Assembly (NCBI GenBank): GCA_951213105.1
Contig: OX578142.1
Location: 116,884,065-116,948,064, forward strand
DNA length: 64,000 nucleotides
Origin: Amaurobius ferox
Lineage: Eukaryota > Arthropoda > Arachnida > Araneae > Amaurobiidae
Reading direction: 5' to 3'
Shown here: one piece after another, positions 57,974 through 64,000 of the stretch
Position numbering within the stretch: position 1 is the stretch's first letter
Layout: each line of letters opens with the position of its first letter
The notes under the pieces: model-generated
Seen by the model: only the letters and a program-made list of their open reading frames with translations
The model's database searches: none
What the model was told of the DNA's origin: nothing
Program-made: the position numbers and the translations under genes

Positions 57974-60740
57974 AAAATCGTTTGCCGCATAAACACATTG
58001 GATTTAAATCTGTTGCTAAGCGACATGATATCATTTGCTTCAAATAAATTGGTGGAAATATATCATCCGAATAATGCTATCTCTATGGAAGGTTTGGCGA
58101 AATTTTCTTCAATTTAGCGACATTTTAAAAAATTGGCAAATTTATCGCCAAGTGGGACTGTAGAACTGACAGTCTCACTTAGCAACAAATTGACGAAACA
58201 TCATCACGATACTATCCAATAACAAAACGCAATTAATTTCATTCATTTAGAGCAATTTTTATTTATATCAATTTTAAGATATTTTTATGGATTTACAAAC
58301 ATTTTTATCAATTTTGTAACATTTTAAAAATTCGCTAAATGTGTTACTAAGTAGGATGGTTGGACTCACAGACAAATTCTATCGAAACATCATTTCAGTA
58401 CTTTCTTCTAACAAAGCAAAATAAATTTCATTGAATTGCGTCGTTTTAAACTATTGGCGACATTTCCGTCAATTTGGCAAAAAAGAAAAACTGTCAAGTT
58501 AGCGATATCCCGCCAAATTCGTAGCTCTGAATTTGCAGATCTCAATAAAATATCCAGATCCCGTTTGTATATACTAAATGAAAACACTAAAATTGTATTA
58601 GAAGATATACCCGTTCTACTCTTTTTATGTTTCAACAATCGGCTAAATGAATTTATTAGCTAAACACAAAATATGAGATTATTAGCTAAACACAATACAT
58701 AAGCTTGGCCAAACTAACCAACACTCTTTGCCAAAACAAATGAAAGTGATGTACGCAGTCCGCAATTAATATAATTAAAAAAAAATTGAACCGTTCATTT
58801 ATAAGATAGTATATTTTTATATCCATTTATTTATTATTCAAATCGAAAAATAATAATAAACATTAACAAACACATTTAATTTAATTGTATTGCCGAGTAA
58901 CATTCTCATAAAATGTTAAAATTAATTAACCATTTTGATTTCTTATTACTTTTATCATTGAGTAAAAGCTTGTGAAAAAAAACCCATGGTGAGAGAATTT
59001 CCATTTAAATTCATGTTTCCAAACAATTCATGATTTCAGAAAGTGACTATTTAACGCAAAAATTTGCCACCAAACTCAGAGATAAATTTTTAATTCATTT
59101 TCACGCTTTAAACAAACGGTTTTCAACCTTTTCGTTTGGAGGAACCAGGGCGTTTGAGAGTAGAACTCCTAGGAAAAAGTTTCGTTTTCAATTAATATTT
59201 CGACAACCCGTGGTCTTAGAAACTTGGACTAAATTTAAGGGGGCTATTTGAAGGCTACTCAAAAAATTTCATTGCATTCGGTTTAGCCGTTCTCTCGTGA
59301 TGTTGAGACAAACGAATGTTTTGTTTTACACTAATATTTCAAAAACCACTGGCCGTAGAAACTCGAAACATAGACTAAATTTTAAGTGGGACTATTTCAA
59401 GGCTACCTATAAAATTTCATTAAATTCGGTTCGTCCGTTCATCCGTGATGACGGGACAAACAGACAGACAGACAAATACATTTTCAATTTTATTTATATA
59501 GATAGACTAGCAGCATACCCGTTCTTCGTACGGAGTATATAATATAAAGAAACTTGAAATTCATAATCATGCCCAAATTCTTATAGTATACTAAATGACA
59601 TGTTTAATCAAAACATTCTGTTAAAATATTTAATATAATGCTCCTAAAAAGAAGTTTAAGAATCTCTGTTCTCGCTATATAAAATTATCTTCATGGACAT
59701 ATCTGAAGAATAAAACATCTTGGACCCCTTATGTAAGCAGATATAAAAAAAATATGGAATTGAATCAATATATGCAAAATAAAAGCTTTAAAATTTTATT
59801 ACTACTTATAATGTCCGATTATTAGTAGAAGATTACCCGTTTTGCAATATGAGTCACAAATGTTTTTTGGTAAAATACAACAGACGACGTAATAAATTGA
59901 ATATATAATTAATCCCCTTAATCTTCATACCAGAAGACTGTACTTGATTCCAATATATATGCCAATATATGTCAAAATATATGCCAATATACCTGTACTA
60001 CTTATATTCTCGTAGGTTAGAAGATATACCCGTGCATTCCTAGAAGATTACTCGTACAACGTACAATATGCGTGTGTCAGCAATTTTTGCCGCAATAAAA
60101 CAATGGCGTAATAACTTAAAAATATCAATAATCCCTGAATCAATAATTCCGGAAAATATCAATAATAATAATGTTTAAACCTGAAGAGTATAATTGATAT
60201 TATCCAGTCCAAAATGAAATGGCAATGAAATTTATTTTATATACATATCTTCATTATTCAAATCGGAAAGGATTTAATAAAAATCGTCTGCCGCATAAAC
60301 ACATTGGATTTAAATCCGTTGCTAAGCGACATGATATCATTTGCATCAAATAAATTGGTAGAAAAAATATCGTCTAAATAGTTATATTTCTATGGAACAT
60401 TTGGCGACAGTTTCGTCAAATTAGCGACATTTTAAAAAATCGCCAAATTTATCGCCAAGTGGGACTGTAGAACTGACAGTTCCACTTTGCGACAAATTGA
60501 CGAAATATCATCACAATACTATCCCCTAACAAAAAACAATTAATATCATTTATGTAGCGCAATTTTATCAATTTCAAGATATTTTTATAGATTTGAAAAC
60601 ATTTTTATCAATTTGGTGACATTTTAAAAATTCGCTAAATGTATTACTAAGTAGGATGGTTGGTCTGACAGAGAAATGCTAACCAAACATCATTTCAGTA
60701 CTCTCTTCTAACAAAACAAAAAAAAATTTCATTGATATGT

Positions 60741-60785
60741 AGAAGACCCAAGCCACACGACCAACCCGAAGGTTTATGGCAGCTG
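60741..60785 (-). mobile_element. SINE 3'-end fragment inside the macro-tandem array
   Basis: GAAGACCCAAGCCACACGAC and CAACCCGAAGGTTTATGGCA are the reverse complement of the SINE tail at 47824. Absent from the matching place in the neighbouring unit (58436), so it entered after the duplication. Confidence 0.55.
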
Positions 60786-62685
60786 TTTGTGTGTCGTTTA
60801 TATCAATTTGGCGACATTTCCGTCAATTTGGCAAAGTTTAAGAAAAGTTGTCAAATTAGCGATATCCCTCCAAATTCGTAGCTTTGAATTTGCAGATCTG
60901 AATGAAACATTCTTATCCCGTTTCAATATACTAAATGAAAACACTACAATTGTATTAGAATATATACCCGCTCTACTCTTTTTCTGTTTCAACAATCGGC
61001 TATATGAATTTATTGGCTAAACACAATATATGAGTTTAGTAGCTAAATACGATATAAGCTTGAAAACTCTTTGCCAAAATAAATGAAATTGATGTACGCA
61101 GTCAGCAATTAATATAATTAAAAGAAAAATCAAACCGTCCATTCATAAGATATACTTTTATATCCATTTATCCATTTATTTATTATTTAAATCGAAAAAA
61201 AATAATAAAAACATTAACAAACACATTTAATTTAATTGCGATGCCGAGCAACATGATATATCCTCCTAAAATGTTAAAATTTATTAACCACTAACAGCAC
61301 ACCCGTTATTCGTACGGAGTGTATAATTTAAAGAAACTTAAAGTTCGCAATCATGTGCAAATTCTGTTAAAATATAAAATTTATTGCTCCTAAAGAGAAG
61401 TTTAAGAATATATGTTCTCACTATGCAAAATTATCTTCACGATCAGATCTGAAGAATAAAACATCCTGCCCCCTTTTGTAAGCAAATTTACAGAAGAAAA
61501 AATAGGAATTGAATGAATATATGCAACCCCGTACTAATTATATTGTCGCAGATCAGAAAATATGCCAATGTGTTAGTAGAAGATTACCCGTATTACAATA
61601 TGCGTCTCAAAAATATTTGCCAAAATAAAAGAGATGACGTAATAAATTGAAAACATCAATAATATCCGTACTCTTTATACCAGAAGGTCGTAATTGATTC
61701 CAATATATGCCAATATATATCAAAACATATGTCAATATACCTGTACTACTTATATTCTCGTAGATTAAAAGATATACACGTGTATTTGTAGAAGATTCGT
61801 ACAACATACAATATATGAGTTTAAACAATTTTTGTCATAATAAAATAATTGCATAATAACTTGAAAATATCTATAATCCTTGAATCAATAATCCCCGAAA
61901 ATATAAATAATAATAATTTTTAAACCTGAAGTCCGTAATTGATATTATCCAGTCAAAAATGCTATAAGAAAAATCAAATCGTTCTTTTCTAAAATATATT
62001 TTTATATCCATTTATTTATTATTCAAATCGAAAAAATTATTAAAATTAACAGACAGATTTAATTTAATTGCGTTTCTGAGTAACATGATATAAGATAGAA
62101 TCTTATAACATGTTAAATATGTCATTACTTATAACATAAACTGCGAAATTAAATAACGATTTTGATTTCTCTATACTTCTCATTGTTCCGCAAAAGCTTG
62201 TTTTAAATAAACCATGAACCATGGAGATAGATTTCCCCTTTAAATCATGTTTCAAACAATTCATTTTTTCAGAAAGTGACTAATTAACGCAAAAAATCTC
62301 CCATCAAACTCAGAGATTAAATTTTAATTCACTTTCAAACGATTTTCAAGCTTTTCGTTTGGATAAACCACGGAGTTAGGGAGTAGAACTCCTAGGAAAA
62401 AGTTCCGTTTTTCATTAATATCTCGACAACCCCAGGTCTTAGAAACTCGAAACTTGGACAAAATTTATGGGGGGATATTTCAAGGCTATTCACCAAATTT
62501 CATTAAATTCGGTTCAGCCGTTTTTCCGTGATGATGAGACAAACGAAAATTTCGTTTTTTATTAATATCTCGAGAACCACTGGTCGTAGAAACTCAAAAC
62601 ACAGATATAATTTTAAGTGGGGCTATTTCTGGGCTACCCACAAAATTTCATCAAATTCGGTTCAGCCGTTCTCCCGTGATGGTGT

Positions 62686-62691
<6 letters not shown>

Positions 62692-62739
<48 letters not shown>

Positions 62740-62741
62740 TT
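62692..62741 (+). repeat. ACAG tetranucleotide microsatellite
   Basis: Twelve or so ACAG repeats at the fixed site near the end of the macro-unit; the equivalent site at 59462 has only three. Confidence 0.9.
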
Positions 62742-63189
62742 TTCATTTTTATTTATATAGACTAGCAGCATACCCGTTCTTCGTACGGTGTATATAATAT
62801 AAAGAAACTTAAAATTCACAATCATGTGCAAATTCCTATAGTATACTAAATGACATTTTTAATCAAAATATTCTGTTAAAATATTTAATACAATGCTCCC
62901 AAAAAGAAGTTTAAGAATCTCTGTTCTCGCTATACAAAATTATCTTCACTGGCAGATCTGAAGAACAAAACATCCTGGCACCTTTTGTAAGCAAATTTAC
63001 AAAAAAAAAAAAAGAAAAAGGAATTGAATCAATTTATAAATAATGAAAGCATTAAAATTGTATGGGACCCTTACTACTTATATACGCGAATATTAGAATA
63101 TATAGCCTGTATTAGTATATATTGAAAATTTCAATAAACTCGTAGTTGACTCCAATATATGCCAGAATGAAAGCACTAAAATTATATGG

Positions 63190-63190
<1 letters not shown>

Positions 63191-63237
<47 letters not shown>
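63191..63237. repeat. TA microsatellite
   Basis: Pure TA run of more than twenty units within the last macro-unit. Confidence 0.9.
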
Positions 63238-63244
<7 letters not shown>

Positions 63245-63786
63245 CACTTATCCCCCGATTTACACGGCACTTGTTTGACACGATTTCGATATAAATTGAC
63301 AGATTTCAAAAAATTGAAACTGCCTGAATTGGCCTGAAACTTTGAAAATGTCATTCGGCAAGAGATTAGGAGGAAGTCAGATTTCCTGTCTTGGCACTAT
63401 TTGTGACTTTCCTACAATTGGCAAAAATTGCGAGTTTTAAAGGTACGAATTTGTGTTTGAAACACACAATTATTTTATTATTATAAGCATTGAGTCAAAC
63501 ATTTCTTGACTCGCCCTGTAAACATGGTAGATAGCTTTTATTTCATATTTTTACTACCCTCGCTTCAGGGAATAAACCTCTTTTAATTTTATGCTGTTGA
63601 ATTTAATTTAAAGTTTTCTTATTAGAACGTATTTAAGCATTAGAATCGTGTATAGGTGTTTATTTGAAGTTTGTCAGCAGTCAGCGCAGCTTTTTATTTT
63701 TAGTTAATAAAGCGGTCTACGTGGTAAAGTAATTATTTTGGGTGTATGCGGACTATAAAACTGCGTATTTTTAGCTCATGTCTTTT

Positions 63787-64000
63787 TATGGGGCGGGATA
63801 ACCCAGTGGTTAAGGCACGGGGATTACACTAGGAGGATCCGAGTTCGATTCTCGGCACAGCTTAAACTATCTCTGTTTGCGCGGAGTACAGGCACGTTAA
63901 ATTTGTGGATACTAAAGTCTTTCCGAGAGGTTTGTGGCATGGGAAGGAGGTTCTGGTCCCTGTGGTGTCGCCCACACTGAGTTCTGACCTAAATTCGGTG
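63787..64000 (+). mobile_element. tRNA-derived SINE, intact head, cut by the window end
   Basis: The head resembles a tRNA: GATAACCCAGTGGTTAAGGC carries the A box and GAGTTCGATTCTCGG the B box of an RNA polymerase III promoter, about 35 bp apart. The body follows with GCACGTTAAATTTGTGGATA, CTTTCCGAGAGGTTTGTGGC, GGGAAGGAGG and TCGCCCACACTGAGTTCTGA, shared with the copies at 22083 and 38843. The tail lies beyond the window. SINEs are copied by a partner LINE. This is the most complete copy here. Confidence 0.8.

Larger units (their letters stand above)
57976..63180 (+). repeat. Macro-tandem array, units of about 1.5-1.8 kb
   Basis: Successive units begin with ACCCGTTCTTCGTACGGAG at about 59517, 61305 (ACCCGTTATTCGTACGGAG) and 62770; the first unit (57976-59516) lacks its start. 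The block CCGCATAAACACATTGGATT occurs at 57984 and 60289. The block around CATTAAATTCGGTTCAGCCG and GACAAACAGACAGAC closes the units at 59400-59510 and 62480-62760, followed by TTTATTTATATAGACTAGCA. The unit at 59517-61304 lacks this closing block, and the one at 61305-62769 lacks the middle block. An internal 75-codon frame is kept in two units (58436-58663, 60787-61020) but is not a recognisable protein. Confidence 0.75.

Noticed and set aside
58408..61020. 75-codon frames LATFPSIWQ... kept in two macro-units
   Set aside because: Retention in two copies follows from recent tandem duplication; the opposite strand is equally open, so there is no evidence of selection.
63093..63337. Open frames on both strands across the TA run
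   Set aside because: Translation of a microsatellite; no coding signal on either side.
63787..63862. A functional tRNA gene
   Set aside because: A and B boxes are present, but the acceptor arms do not pair well and the sequence runs on into the shared SINE body.

Overview
This 64 kb window is AT-rich animal nuclear DNA made almost entirely of transposable elements, satellites and their decay products. I found no intact host gene. The element types (Jockey-type LINE, Kolobok-like, hAT and Tc1 DNA transposons, a tRNA-derived SINE, Helentron/DINE-like non-autonomous repeats, a Penelope-like reverse transcriptase) point to an arthropod. The wording of the Tc1 transposase and the SINE tail resemble chelicerate, perhaps spider, elements, but that is an impression and not a test. 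There is no operon-like organisation and no CRISPR array.

1-8.1 kb: a Jockey-like LINE reverse transcriptase is split into three blocks by two DNA transposons. One carries THAP-domain fragments and sits between 10-bp target duplications. The other (4023-7908) has matching inverted ends, TTAA duplications and a frameshifted Kolobok/Mutator-like transposase whose last coding segment is present three times. 8.5-9.2 and 17.6-18.4 kb: a ~145-bp satellite with an A/B dimer structure. 12.9-14.4 kb: a decayed hAT-type gene on the minus strand with four ~324-bp (108-codon) repeats. 15.04-15.17 kb: a near-perfect 135-bp hairpin.

19.8-31.2 kb, 37.1-40.1 kb, 53.3-55.4 kb and 56.7-58.0 kb: nine copies of one repeat superfamily in two forms, about 2.05 kb (A) and 1.3 kb (B). 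They share both ends, have a TCTG microsatellite and a small hairpin near opposite ends, and differ in the middle. The A core matches separate repeats (family C) elsewhere in the window, so A looks like a chimera. An inverted-repeat element at 37.0-41.0 kb keeps an empty target site showing that two B copies plus 306 bp between them sit in one site.

31.5-33.1 kb: 250-260 bp tandem repeats. 33.9-36.4 kb: two Tc1 5' halves facing each other around unusual GC-rich DNA. 41.7-46.2 kb: a MITE packed with GTGACGTCAC-like motifs, a Tc1 remnant, and an hAT element with a second hAT MITE nested in it, all with target duplications. 46.3-46.8 kb: a fold-back with a hammerhead-like core in each arm. 48.3 kb: an in-frame 21-bp minisatellite. 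49.4-50.4 kb: a broken Penelope-like reverse transcriptase. 50.6-51.4 kb: the one non-repetitive, GC-raised stretch, a candidate regulatory region. 58.0-63.2 kb: large tandem units of about 1.5-1.8 kb. The window ends in a tRNA-headed SINE.
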